Positions 47,443 through 58,061 of a DNA stretch of 64,000 nt are shown here, one piece after another. The notes below the pieces were generated by a model that worked only from the letters and a program-made list of their open reading frames with translations, was not told the DNA's origin and ran no database searches. A program made the position numbers and the translations under genes. Source of the DNA: Trichomonas vaginalis G3 (Eukaryota; Parabasalia; Trichomonadida; Trichomonadidae); NCBI RefSeq assembly GCF_026262505.1, contig NC_067203.1, forward strand, positions 5,270,001 to 5,334,000, written 5' to 3'. Within the stretch, counting starts at the first letter, position 1. Each line of letters opens with the position of its first letter.

Positions 47443-48264
47443 AGACAACTTCTTTATGTCTAGAAAATTCTATCTTGCCTTTTATTTTTTTCTCGCTGTG
47501 AAACGTATTCGGTCATTTTTTTAAAAATTAATTTTTTGTTAGAGATAAGAGCTAAAACTCGGTAAACAACTTCTTTATGTCTAGAAAATTCTATCTTGCC
47601 TTTTATTTTTTTCTCGCTGTGAAACGTATTCGGTCATTTTTTTAAAAATTAATTTTTTGTTAGAGATAAGAGCTAAAACTTTGCAGACAACTCCCCCATG
47701 TCTAGCAAATTTAACATTCGTCTCCCATTTTTATATATTTGGTTTAGAATGTTCGAAAATGCGTAATATGGTCATTAATATTAATTGAAAAGAACCTTGA
47801 ATTCATTCAATCTGATCTCACAAAATATTTTAAATTACAAACTTTGTAGTTTGAATAGATAATTAGTATTAAACTCAAATAACTAGTTTATTTTTGAATA
47901 AAAATTATTTGAATTTATTCAATTTTGTGAATTTTCCTTCAAAAATCAAGTTTAAATATCTTATTTGCCATATAATTATAAATACAATGAAACATATTCG
48001 AAATTGAAAAGAATGACTTTTTCTGTTCTTTCAATCATTCAATTTGAATTTTGCAATATTGGATTTCTCATTAAATGCCTATTAAAAACAACAAGCAATT
48101 TAACTTACATTCAAATTTATTTGTGTTATATTCAATCTTCTCAAAACTTATAATTTTCGGCTATAGCATGATTATATGCTATATAATATAATAAACCTAT
48201 AATAGTATCATTCTTTCAATTATTTGAAGAGAAAACCGAAAAAATCTATTTTCGGTCTATAACA
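47443..48264 (-). repeat. Right long TIR of the IS481-like element
   Basis: Inverted copy of the left TIR; holds two full and one partial 121-bp unit and ends GGTCTATAACA at 48264. Confidence 0.88.
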
Positions 48265-48390
48265 AATAATTTTTAATGTTTTGAGCTTCAAAGTCTTGTT
48301 CTAACTATTTTCATTCATATATCCTAGAAAAAATTAAAAAGTTTTTTAGAAATAAAAATGTTTGTATGTAAAGTATTGAAAATATTCTAG

Positions 48391-48549
48391 ATGAGAAGAC
48401 ATTCTCCAGAAGAGATTGATATTGATTGGCTTTGTGAAGCCATCACAAAATCAAATAATGGAGTTAAGTTAACTGATATTTGCGCGAAAGCTAAAATAAA
48501 TCATGAAGGCAGAGTTATATATAATCATACTATCTTAAAGTATTCCTAG
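48391..48549 (+). CDS. Small frame in the outer element (52 aa)
   Basis: MRRHSPEEIDIDWLCEAITK... to a stop at 48547. It resembles the first helices of a DNA-binding region (an acidic WLCEAITKSNNGVKLTDICAKAK stretch) but is too short to classify. It is the only coding-like sequence of the outer element and could be a remnant of its transposase. Confidence 0.35.
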   Translation: MRRHSPEEIDIDWLCEAITKSNNGVKLTDICAKAKINHEGRVIYNHTILKYS

Positions 48550-48741
48550 AAATTTCCAAAATTAACTGAAATATAACTGTACAGAATTACTATTTTCGAG
48601 ATAAAATTCATATGGAAATACTAATTCATAACGCTTTATGTTATATAAATTTAATTTATAAAAATTTCAAAATAAATCAAATTTAACACAATGAATATAA
48701 CTGCAATCGAGGTTTTTGACGATTGATTCTTACGAGAAGTT

Positions 48742-48997
48742 TTCCAAACTTTGAGTTAATGTCTTGACATTAACTCAAAGTTTGGAAGTCTAATAAGGGG
48801 AATTGTAGGCTATGAGGTACTGATTATATATCAGTGCCTCATAGCCTGCAATTCCCATTAGAAATCGGAGAAATTTTGTCCGCATAACTTATGATGCGGA
48901 CAAAGTTTCTCCCATTTCTACTTAGAATGAAAGGGCAAGATGTATATAGGTACACTATATATCTCTTGCCCGTTCCTTCTTACCTAAAGACTTCCAA
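48742..48997. repeat. Cluster of four hairpins (cloverleaf-like)
   Basis: Hairpin 1 has 22-bp perfect arms (48742-48763 and 48766-48787). Hairpin 2 spans 48798-48855 (arms of about 26 bp, two mismatches). Hairpin 3 spans 48867-48912 (arms of about 18 bp). Hairpin 4 spans 48933-48971 (17-bp arms, two mismatches). The sequence TTGGAAGTCT at 48782-48791 pairs with AGACTTCCAA at 48988-48997 and would close hairpins 2-4 into a three-armed cloverleaf, in competition with hairpin 1. Nearby DNA is unremarkable AT-rich, so the GC-containing stems stand out. Confidence 0.85.
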
Positions 48998-49524
48998 TCT
49001 TATTTTTTTTTCCAATTTTTCCCCTAAATTTAAATCTTATATAATATAAATAAAATGCATAATATCAATCACAAAAATTAATGTTTATTTTTTTAATTAA
49101 AATTGCCGCGCAATTTAAGGTTGTCTGTCACTTTTTTGTTAGCCATTTCGGTACGAAACAATATCTATCCTTTTCCAACACTTTCAAATCTAGTACTAAC
49201 TCCAAATGTTGTAACTAAAAATATTGATAAACAAGTGACTTTAACTGGAACATTAAAAGATGAAACTATTTCAGGAACTGATGTGATTAATTACGGATTT
49301 AACGGTGATACTTCTTATGGAAGGATCCAACTTGATTATTCTGATGGCAATATCATCAAGTTTCTTTTTGCTACTAAAACAGCTGAAAAAGATTTCAGTA
49401 AAACTATAACTCTCCCTGATAACTTACAATCAGGATCAAATACCTTAAACTTGAAAGTAACTAAAATTGGTGAAGGAACGATGAACAGGTTATATTCAGT
49501 TTCTTTCGAAGTAATTGTTGTTAA

Positions 49525-50146
49525 AAATAAACCAACATTAACTATTACAACACAAAATAAACAAGAAATATATAAATGTCCAAATGATATCAGTTTTCAT
49601 GTTGAAGGTCAAGTTGTTGATTTAGATCATACAGGCGCATTTTCATTATATTATATTATTGATAGTTCTAATGCAATCAAATATCAAAACACATTCATTA
49701 TCAGTTCATCACCAACATCGATTGACATTTATATTCCTATTTCACGAAATATTAATGAAGGTACACATAATATTATTTTTTATGTTATTGATGAAAGTTC
49801 AGAACGATCTAATGAAGTTAATATTGAATTCACATACATTTCACACAAACCAACATTATATATCACAACACCAGACAATCAACAACTTCGAAAGAATACA
49901 AACACATTCATATTGATTGAAGGACAAGTTGAAGATTTAGATGGCAGTGGAACAGTTACAATTTATTATAATCTTGACAATACAAACGAAAAACAGTTAA
50001 CATCATTAACAATTTCATCAACATCAAAACAAAATTTTGCAAACAAAATTGATTTTCCAACAAACTTTTTTGAAGGTACACACAATATCAAACTTTATTG
50101 TATCGATGAACAAAATAAGAAATCTAATGAAATAACAATCAAATTC
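49525..50146 (+). repeat. 622-bp direct duplication in the Ig-repeat gene, copy 1
   Basis: This interval and 52604-53225 appear identical over 622 bp, encoding two consecutive Ig-like repeats (from NKPTLTITTQNKQEIYKC to the stretch ending SNEITIKF). The flanking repeats are only distantly similar, so the match is not explained by ordinary repeat homology. Recent duplication, gene conversion or an assembly error could all produce it. Confidence 0.9.
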
Positions 50147-51217
50147 ACTTTTAATTACAATGCACCAACACTATTTATCACAACATCAGACAATCAAGTT
50201 TTCAAGAAGAATGATGGTCAATCATTTATTATTTCCGGAAGTGTTCAAGATTTAGATGGCAGTGGAACAGTTACAATTTATTATCAGTTTGATGGACAAA
50301 ATCAAGCTGTTGCACAAACACAAACTATTTCACAAACAACATCTTATCCTGTTTATAAAATTATTGAATTTCCATCAAATTTCCCAGAAAGTAACAGTCA
50401 TTACATCAATATCTGGGCAACAGATGAAGCAAATAAAAATTCTCTAACAATTACAAAAAAATTTTTCATATCTTTATAATAATCCTTCAATTGAAATAAC
50501 AAGAGCTCCTCGTTCATCATATTTAAAAGGTACAACGGATGACACAATTTTTGTTGAAGGAAAAGTTAGTGATCTAGATGGAATTGGTTCTATTAACGTC
50601 TATTATTGTTTTAATAGTGAAACACCTATTAAAGCGACATCGTCATCAATTATCGTATCAGATAAAAATACTAAATATCCATTTAATTTTAATTATCAAA
50701 TTCCAAATAATTTTCCAAATCGTGAATATGATATAACAATATGGGCAATTGATGAAAAAGGAAAGAAATCAGAAAATAAAAAATATCATTTCTTAGTTTC
50801 ACAATATGTATCAAATGCACCAGAAATTGTTGGTTTTTATATTGATCCCAGTGAATTTACACGAAACTTCAATATGAACATGAAAATTTGGGGCAATGTT
50901 AAAGATAAAGATTGTAAAGGAACAATAACAATTTTTTACTCCATTGATTATAACACATATCGAACATTAACTACAGTTTCTATTTCATCAATTAATGCTG
51001 TATCATTTGAAAAATATATCACAATTCCAAATGATCTTCGTGAAGGAACTATTTCGATTTCATTGAACGCAAGGGATGAAGATTATAATAGTGATACTAA
51101 ATATAAATCATTTAGATTCAACCATAATAAGCCAATTCTTAATATTGATAATTTGCAAAATGATATGGAATTAAAAAAGAATATAAATAAAACAATCAAA
51201 ATTATTGGCAGTGTAAC

Positions 51218-52374
51218 TAGGGATGCGTTAAACACGCCATTTGACCGGGCGTACATTTTTTTTTGTTCGCCCAAAAATTTCGCCATTTGAGAAATTCAAA
51301 AATTAAAAATAAAATTTTAATCTTGATTTTTTTATTTTCGTGATTTTTTTGAAACTTACATAAGCGATGAAATACTTTTTTTAAGTAATCGTTTATTATA
51401 TATAAATATATCTTAATAAATTTAATTCCTTAAGGTAGAGCGTGTTCAAATTTAAAATCTCATACAATATTTTCTTAATGGCGTATTTTTCTGAGGTCGC
51501 CCAAATAAAGGCGAATTCAAAATTGAGAACTCCAAGGCGTATGGCGAGTATTCAAAAAGTACGCCACTTACAAAATATTGAATGTGGATTATCAATTTTT
51601 TGGCGTGTTCAATTTCAAATTTTGATATTTATGTTTATTTTATTCAGTATAATGCTAAGAATTAAAATATAAAATTCATAGAATTTTTTCTTTGAAAATA
51701 TTTTACATTTTTATTAGACCACTCCTAGACTAGTCATCAGGTTATCCTCAGATCATCCTCAGACTACTCCTTATCAGATTACTCATCATCCTCAGACTAC
51801 TCCTTAGACCCCTCCTCATCAGACTACTCCTCAGATCTTCCTCATAAGACTCCTCCTCAGATCTTCCTCCTGAGACTACTCTTCAGACTACTCCTTAGAG
51901 TCCTCCTCATCAGACTAGTCCTGAGACTAGTCCTCAGACTACTCCTGAAACTACTCCTCAGATTATCCTCAAACTACTCCTCAGTCTAATCCTCAGACTC
52001 CTCCTCAGATTATCCTCAAACTACTCCTCGGTCTAATCCTCAGACTCCTCCTCAGATTATCCTCAGATTATCACTTTACATATATATATCGATAACGAAA
52101 TAATTACTTATTATACTTTATTTATTTTTTTTTTTAATTTTAAAATAATATTAATATATCTTTCTACGTTTAATGATGAAAAGAGAAAGAGGAGTAAAAA
52201 GAGGAAAGAGAAAAGAAAGAGAGAGAAAAAAAAAAGAAAAAAAGGGACGGCGATAATTTTGTATTGTTTTGTTATTCGGCCGAATGGCGGGTACGAAGTA
52301 GCCGCCATTCGGCCCCAAAAATGGCGTATTATTCTATTTTTAAACGGTCATGGCGTAAAACCGTCGCATCCCTA
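51218..52374. mobile_element. 1.16-kb TIR element with minisatellite, non-autonomous
   Basis: Ends TAGGGATGCG...CGCATCCCTA with a 7-bp duplication GTGTAAC (51211-51217 and 52375-52381), inside the Ig-repeat gene. No transposase is encoded. Short repeats of GCCATTCGGCC/GGCGT type lie near the right end, and an array of CTCCTCAGACTA-type units fills 51715-52072. Same TSD length and TA(A)GGG start as the elements at 73-1125 and 54786-55841, so probably the same superfamily but a distinct family. Confidence 0.85.
51715..52072. repeat. CTCCTCAGACTA minisatellite in the 1.16-kb element
   Basis: Irregular tandem array of 10-14-bp units such as CCTCAGACTACT and CCTCAGATTAT, with two longer internal repeats near the end (around AAACTACTCCTCNGTCTAAT). 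It makes up about a third of the element. Confidence 0.85.
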
Positions 52375-52603
52375 GTGTAACAGATTATGATGGAGACAGT
52401 TCAATTACTATTTATTATAAATTTGATAATGATGCTAGAAATGATCAATTGAATTCATATTCTATATCAACTCGTAAAGAATTTGAAGAAAGTTTAGAAA
52501 TCCCTTTAACACTTACTGCAGGAAAACATGAACTATATTTATGGGCTACAGACAATGAGCAGAAAAATTCTGAATATCAAATATTTAGATTTACTTATAT
52601 AAC

Positions 52604-53225
52604 AAATAAACCAACATTAACTATTACAACACAAAATAAACAAGAAATATATAAATGTCCAAATGATATCAGTTTTCATGTTGAAGGTCAAGTTGTTGAT
52701 TTAGATCATACAGGCGCATTTTCATTATATTATATTATTGATAGTTCTAATGCAATCAAATATCAAAACACATTCATTATCAGTTCATCACCAACATCGA
52801 TTGACATTTATATTCCTATTTCACGAAATATTAATGAAGGTACACATAATATTATTTTTTATGTTATTGATGAAAGTTCAGAACGATCTAATGAAGTTAA
52901 TATTGAATTCACATACATTTCACACAAACCAACATTATATATCACAACACCAGACAATCAACAACTTCGAAAGAATACAAACACATTCATATTGATTGAA
53001 GGACAAGTTGAAGATTTAGATGGCAGTGGAACAGTTACAATTTATTATAATCTTGACAATACAAACGAAAAACAGTTAACATCATTAACAATTTCATCAA
53101 CATCAAAACAAAATTTTGCAAACAAAATTGATTTTCCAACAAACTTTTTTGAAGGTACACACAATATCAAACTTTATTGTATCGATGAACAAAATAAGAA
53201 ATCTAATGAAATAACAATCAAATTC
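52604..53225 (+). repeat. 622-bp direct duplication in the Ig-repeat gene, copy 2
   Basis: Second copy of the interval at 49525-50146, same orientation, about 3.1 kb away and on the other side of the 1.16-kb element insertion. Confidence 0.9.
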
Positions 53226-54785
53226 TCATATATATTAAGTGGTCCATCAATAATTGTTACAAAAGAACCTCTATCTTCTTATTACAATAAAGTTGACACA
53301 TTTATCTCTGTTTCAGGAACATTCTCTAATGATAATGGTGCAACACAAATTGACTTTTTCTATATGATAGATAACATGCAATCACAAAAAATTGATTCAG
53401 TAACAATAAACGAAGACAGATTTTCATTTGATATTTCAACATCAGAATTCTTTGATACATTTACATCAGAAAGTAGTCATACTATTTATATTTGGATTGT
53501 TGACAGTTTTGGAAAATCATCAAGAAAATACACAAAAACATTTGAATTTCTCTTTAATTCACCAAGTATTAGTGTTACATCTCCTAATTTTAACACATTC
53601 TATCGAACAACTGATAAATACATCACTATTGATTTTTCGATAAAAGATTTAGATTGTACAGGTCCTATTTCTATAATGTATAAACTTGATTCAAAAGATC
53701 AAAATTTATTAACAACAAAAGAAATAAATTCAAATGAAGAATACTATTTCTCAGAAAAATTTTATTTCCCATCAGGACTTTCAGAAAGTCATCACAATAT
53801 TCAAATTTGGTGCTATGATGAACATAATAAAATATCTAATTTAGAAGAACTCATCTTTTTGTATAAATTTAATTCACCAGAATTGGCAATTAATTTCTTT
53901 GATAATGGTCCATATAGACGAGGTATCAACAAAACTCTTCATGTTGAAGGAACTGTTATTGACAAAGATGGACTTGGAAAAGTCACTGTTAAATGTTTTA
54001 TAGATGACATTGATATCAAACAAACTATAATTGATATTGTTAATATAGAAGAACATCCATTTAATATTGATTTACAATTTCCATGTAAACTTAATGAATC
54101 ATTTCATTTTGTATCAATAATTGCAACTGATGAAAACAATAAATCATCATCATGTATTCGGAAAACTTTTGAGTATTGCTATAGTTCTCCAATTATTGAT
54201 ATTACAAATAAAGACAATCAGACATATATTAAAAAGGTCAGTAAACATCTTACATTGAATGGAATAGTTCAAGATGATGACGAAACAGGAAGATTAACCA
54301 TAAAATACAAATTAGATCAAAATTCATTTATTGATTTGACAAATATTAATATTTATAGTAATATCACAATGAATTTCTCAGAAAGAATTAATTTGGTTCC
54401 ATTACAATTTGGAAATCATTCTATTGAATTATTTGCAATTGATGATGATCAAAAAGTTTCAGATCATAAGTATCTAAATTTCAAATATGTTGATCAAATT
54501 TTAGTTATGGATGGATATTCTCGAAAATTTTCTATTGGTTTAGTTCTTTTTACTCATTTGCTTGGATTTTGGTAAAATTAATAAACTATCTAATATATTA
54601 CATTGATAATATTTCATAGAATTCGGGACGTCCTTTAAATTGAATGTGCAGAGCAATAGGGTGCTTCTTCAAATATTGTAGTTCTTCAGATTTAGATAGT
54701 TCTGCATGCAATACTACACTCTTATTAAAAAATTATCAATTTTATTCTATTTTCATGTATCTCTCAGTATTTCTACTTTTTGTAG

Positions 54786-55841
54786 TAAGGGTTTCGTTTT
54801 GCGAAAAAAACGTACAATACGCAATTTCGCTAAAAAAACATTTAGCTAGCAATTTCGACCTTTGACTCCACTCAAGACGTCACTTTTTTAATTTTGCGGT
54901 ATCATATTATTGGAAAATCTTTATGAATATTATATAAAAAGTCTCTTTAATATCTATATTTCGTATTTTTATCGATTTTTAAAGTTTTTGCGAAAAGTAT
55001 TCAATTATTTTTGCTATTTGGTCGGGTAAATGTCAGATTTGCGACATTTTCTGATATGATATTCAGATTCTACGTTGATAATAATGCTTATAGAACCCTC
55101 TTGCTATTGTGTCAAAATTGCGAAACCGATAGCAAAAATATCTCGCAATATCAAAATTGAGATATTGAGTGAATTATGCATTATAGAGATTAAAAATCTG
55201 ATTTGTGAAAACATCTCATCAGTTTCTAGCTAATTCAAAAATCTTTACTATCTTATTCGATTAAAATGAAAAGGGAATAGTTTCATTATGCTTTAAATGA
55301 CAGCCTTATAATATAATCATAGTTTTCGCTCAATATGCAGCATTTTTTTTTCGAAATCTATGGTCAATATCCTAAATACTGATTGCTTTGCATTCATATC
55401 TCTTACATTTTCTATACCCACATCACTATTCATTGCTATTCCTATCTTTTTCATTTTTGTTTGTTTCTCATAATTTCTCAAAAAACATGATAACTTGATA
55501 TTTGTAAATATCATACTTTATAACGTAAATAAGAACTTGACCTATTAAGAAAAGCAGTAATGAAAAGAAAATCTGAAATTCATAAAAATTACAAGTTTCT
55601 GATGACAATTAGCTTAATTAAACCAGGTACAAGATTATATAATTGTATTTTCTATCCAATTATCCATATAATATCTTATCCAGAAAAAATAACTTGATCA
55701 ATACCAAATGATTTTTTAACTAGTAAATAAAGTATTTTCTTTACACACACATTGTATATCATAGTTTTTTTTTTGGTTTCGCAAAACATCCAAAAACAAA
55801 TATGCTATAAAAGTGACAATTTTAGCAAAACGAAACCCTTA
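54786..55841. mobile_element. 1.05-kb TIR transposon, non-autonomous, copy B
   Basis: Inverted copy of the element at 73-1125, with the same 17-bp ends and its own 7-bp duplication (TTTGTAG, 54779-54785 and 55842-55848). Sequence differences from copy A are few. It lies between the end of the Ig-repeat gene and the DNAJC3-like gene. Confidence 0.9.
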
Positions 55842-55848
55842 TTTGTAG

Positions 55849-56209
55849 AAATTTTAAATAATTTAATAGTTTGTTTTTATTCTAGGTCTCATCACAAAAT
55901 GAATGAAGTATTAAAATGTGAATTATCAATAAAGGTATGATGGAATTATATGTTTTAAGTCGAAAAGGATGCCCTGGTCTCTATTGTCCATAATTCTCTA
56001 TTTCGAGTCATTTTATAATTTATACGTGTTTATGATAGAATCCTTTCAATTTTTCAGAATTCTGCGGATATAATTTTGGATTATGGACTAAACTTGCTTA
56101 GAAAAATTTTGAACTCCGAGTTTCTGAAAATCAATAAATCCGAAATTTTGATGTCTTTATTCTGATTTTTGTTGTGTCAAATTTTTTTCAAATCAAATAA
56201 TTTGGCCGC
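55849..56209. other. Upstream region of DNAJC3-like gene
   Basis: AT-rich, no gene seen. A run TTTTTTTCAAATCAAATAATTT shortly before the ATG could hold initiator-like TCA sequences, but none fits a trichomonad initiator convincingly. Confidence 0.35.
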
Positions 56210-57727
56210 ATGTTTGTTTTAATGTATTACTTGATTTGCTTCTTTACAATCAATGGAATTGACATCGGAGGCTTCCAGAAGTTTCCAGATACTCCAATTG
56301 GCAACATTGAAAAACTTATGCACTTTAATAAATATTGGGATGCTTATGAAGCTGCCGGCAAATTAATTGGTGACAACTACAAAGCTGCAGATCCAAAAGC
56401 AATTCGCCTGAGAGCTCAATGCGCTTTGCATATGGGAATGTCAGAAGAATCTAAAAAAGAAGCCACCTTCGTTATTGGCAATAGGAAGATTACAGGCGAC
56501 GAAAAGTTATTATGCTATCAAATTAGAGCCCGTGCTAACTTGCAACTTGGAAATTTCAAGGATGCTTCTGATGATGCTCGTAATTCTCAAAACCAGCGTG
56601 TTCAGAGAGATGTTAGTACGATGTATCAATATTACCAAGAATATCAAAACCATCTTAAGTATAAGAAGCTCCAAGATGCCGCTAGATACCTCGATAAAGT
56701 TTTAGAAGTTTGCATCAGCTCCAATGTCTTAAAACTTGAGAGAGCTAAGCTTGCTTGGGATCTCAATGATTACAAGCGCTTCAATGAAGTTGCAAAAGAT
56801 CTTCCAAAGGCTTTTCCAAACGATATGGAATTACATTACCATCTCGGTATCGTTGCAACATGCAATGCCAACCTTGATGAAGCCTCAAAGCATTTCGCTG
56901 ACTCAATGAAGACAAAAGGAGCTCCAAAGGAATATCGTGCTGCAAAAGGCCATGTTCGAGAAATGACTCATGCTTACATCGCAGCAAAGCGCGCATTACA
57001 AGGTCCAGATGTTCCAGAAGTCGAAAAACAACTTTCTAAACTTTATGATCTCGCATATCAGTATTGCAGCGGCCAATCAGAGATTATCATGAATCTCAAC
57101 CTCATCAAATTACAGCTTATTCGTAAATCAGAAGATAAAAACGCTACAATGGCTTTCCTCAACGAAGCCATCGCAAATTACTCGAATTGCGCCGATTTCG
57201 AGATCGAACGTGGTGAACTACTTCTAGAGAATGGTGAATTTGATGCCGCCATCTACGATTTCCAATCCGCTCTTCGTAAAAACCGAAATTTGAAGCGCGC
57301 GAACGACGGATTGAACAAAGCCCAGCAGAAGAAGAGAGAGGCCACGATGGTCGACTACTACAAGATCCTCGGAGTCCCACGTTCTGCAACACAAAGCGAA
57401 ATCAAGACCGCATTTAGAAAGGCTACGATCAAATGGCATCCAGACAGACATCGTGGTGAAGAAGAGAAGAAAGACGCCGAGCAAATGATGAAAAAGATCA
57501 ACGTTGCTTACGATATTTTATCTGATCCACAGAAGAAGCAGATGTATGATAACGGAGTTGATCCTGAACATCCTGAATATAACCAAGGCAATGGAATGCA
57601 GACAGAAATCGATTTGAACGACTTGTTCAACGGATTTAACTTCTTCCAGGGTGGAGGAGGCGGAGGAAGAAAAATCTTCTTCCAACAAGGTGGTGGTGGT
57701 GGTTTCCAGTTTCAGTTCAACTTTTAA
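56210..57727 (+). CDS. DNAJC3: DNAJC3/p58IPK-like ER co-chaperone
   Basis: A 505-aa protein, the same length as the human homologue (504 aa). Residues about 1-18 form a hydrophobic signal peptide (MFVLMYYLICFFTINGID), placing it in the secretory pathway. Residues about 25-365 form a TPR superhelix (for example MHFNKYWDAYEAAGKLIGDN and YSNCADFEIERGELLLENGEF...). The J domain starts DYYKILGVPRSATQSEIKTAF at 382 with the HPD motif at 410-412 (KWHPDRH), which stimulates Hsp70 (BiP) ATPase. A Gly/Phe-rich tail follows (GGGGGGRKIFFQQ). There is no KDEL-type retention signal, as in animal DNAJC3. It would bind unfolded client proteins and pass them to BiP. The frame is intact. Confidence 0.93.
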   Translation: MFVLMYYLICFFTINGIDIGGFQKFPDTPIGNIEKLMHFNKYWDAYEAAGKLIGDNYKAADPKAIRLRAQCALHMGMSEESKKEATFVIGNRKITGDEKLLCYQIRARANLQLGNFKDASDDARNSQNQRVQRDVSTMYQYYQEYQNHLKYKKLQDAARYLDKVLEVCISSNVLKLERAKLAWDLNDYKRFNEVAKDLPKAFPNDMELHYHLGIVATCNANLDEASKHFADSMKTKGAPKEYRAAKGHVREMTHAYIAAKRALQGPDVPEVEKQLSKLYDLAYQYCSGQSEIIMNLNLIKLQLIRKSEDKNATMAFLNEAIANYSNCADFEIERGELLLENGEFDAAIYDFQSALRKNRNLKRANDGLNKAQQKKREATMVDYYKILGVPRSATQSEIKTAFRKATIKWHPDRHRGEEEKKDAEQMMKKINVAYDILSDPQKKQMYDNGVDPEHPEYNQGNGMQTEIDLNDLFNGFNFFQGGGGGGRKIFFQQGGGGGFQFQFNF

Positions 57728-58061
57728 TCGCCTTCTTTTTATTGTTTGCAAAATTATTTTTTCTTATTTTTTTATATATAAAAATTCGAATGGTATTTCA
57801 TTATGTAAAACTATTTTCTATTGAAAAAACAATGTACTATTCTTTCAACATACTTTATTTCTCTAAATTGAAATTTTTATATTAAAATTTCTCAGAATTT
57901 TGCAGAATTCGTAAGTTTTTGATACATACTGAATGCGCATGAGATTATTTTATTACTAAATAAGGTTATAGGGAAAATTATTAAAAAATATTCTAAAATT
58001 ATCTAAAGATTTTCCATTTCACAGATATAAATGGAGAATATTTCTTATGAATGTGACATAA
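57728..58061. other. Intergenic, nothing seen
   Basis: AT-rich sequence between the DNAJC3-like gene and the Gly-rich fragment; no feature supported. Confidence 0.4.

Larger units (their letters stand above)
44980..48264. mobile_element. IS481-like transposon with long TIRs, 3.28 kb
   Basis: Starts TGTTATAGACC and ends GGTCTATAACA, with a perfect 15-bp target duplication (AATAATTTTTAATGT, 44965-44979 and 48265-48279). Inverted repeats run about 909 bp on the left (to about 45888) and 822 bp on the right (from about 47443). Each contains tandem copies of a 121-bp unit (around CTAGACATAAAGAAGTTG); the left end has an extra partial unit, which explains the length difference. It carries one transposase gene (46054-47028). 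The TGT...ACA ends and a target duplication within the 4-15 bp range reported for bacterial IS481 elements fit the enzyme. It looks complete and potentially active. Confidence 0.9.
44807..49159. mobile_element. Outer element with 25-bp TIR and hairpin cluster, host of nested insertion
   Basis: Flanked by a 17-bp direct repeat (AATATCTATCCTTTTCC, 44790-44806 and 49160-49176) within the surface-protein gene. Near each end is the inverted sequence TACCGAAATGGCT...AAAAAAGTGA (left from 44814, right ending at 49152), preceded by 7-8 bp that do not match. Without the nested IS481-like element, about 1.05 kb remains. It holds one small frame (48391-48549) and a cluster of four hairpins (48742-48997). 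The superfamily is unknown; the long target duplication resembles that of the IS481-like element inside it. Confidence 0.7.
44463..54575 (+). pseudogene. Tandem Ig/cadherin-like repeat surface protein, disrupted
   Basis: Host gene made of tandem domains of about 95-100 residues, each with a pattern like LxGxVxDxDGxGxVTIYYxxD, then a stretch ending GTHNIxxWxxDxxxKxSNxxTxxF: beta-sandwich repeats of the bacterial-Ig or cadherin-like type. The protein would probably be exposed at the cell surface; it ends with a short hydrophobic segment (SIGLVLFTHLLGFW). The reading frame is interrupted by a composite insertion (44807-49159), a frame shift near 50465 in an A/T homopolymer (50479 stop; the next repeat resumes as FSYLYNNPSIEIT) and a second insertion (51218-52374). 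Pieces are 44463-44806, 49160-50479, about 50480-51217 and 52375-54575. No signal peptide is seen at the ATG at 44463, so the true 5' end may be missing. Confidence 0.8.

Noticed and set aside
48742-48997. A tRNA or tRNA-like gene in the hairpin cluster.
   Set aside because: Stem lengths (17-26 bp) and loops do not fit a tRNA; no anticodon or T-loop sequence.
49103-49159. An independent gene starting at 49103 before the Ig-like repeats.
   Set aside because: The frame starts at a TTG within the end of the inserted element; the coding sequence belongs to the interrupted host gene.
51442-51672. A 76-aa frame in the 1.16-kb element.
   Set aside because: No similarity to a transposase and no supporting features.
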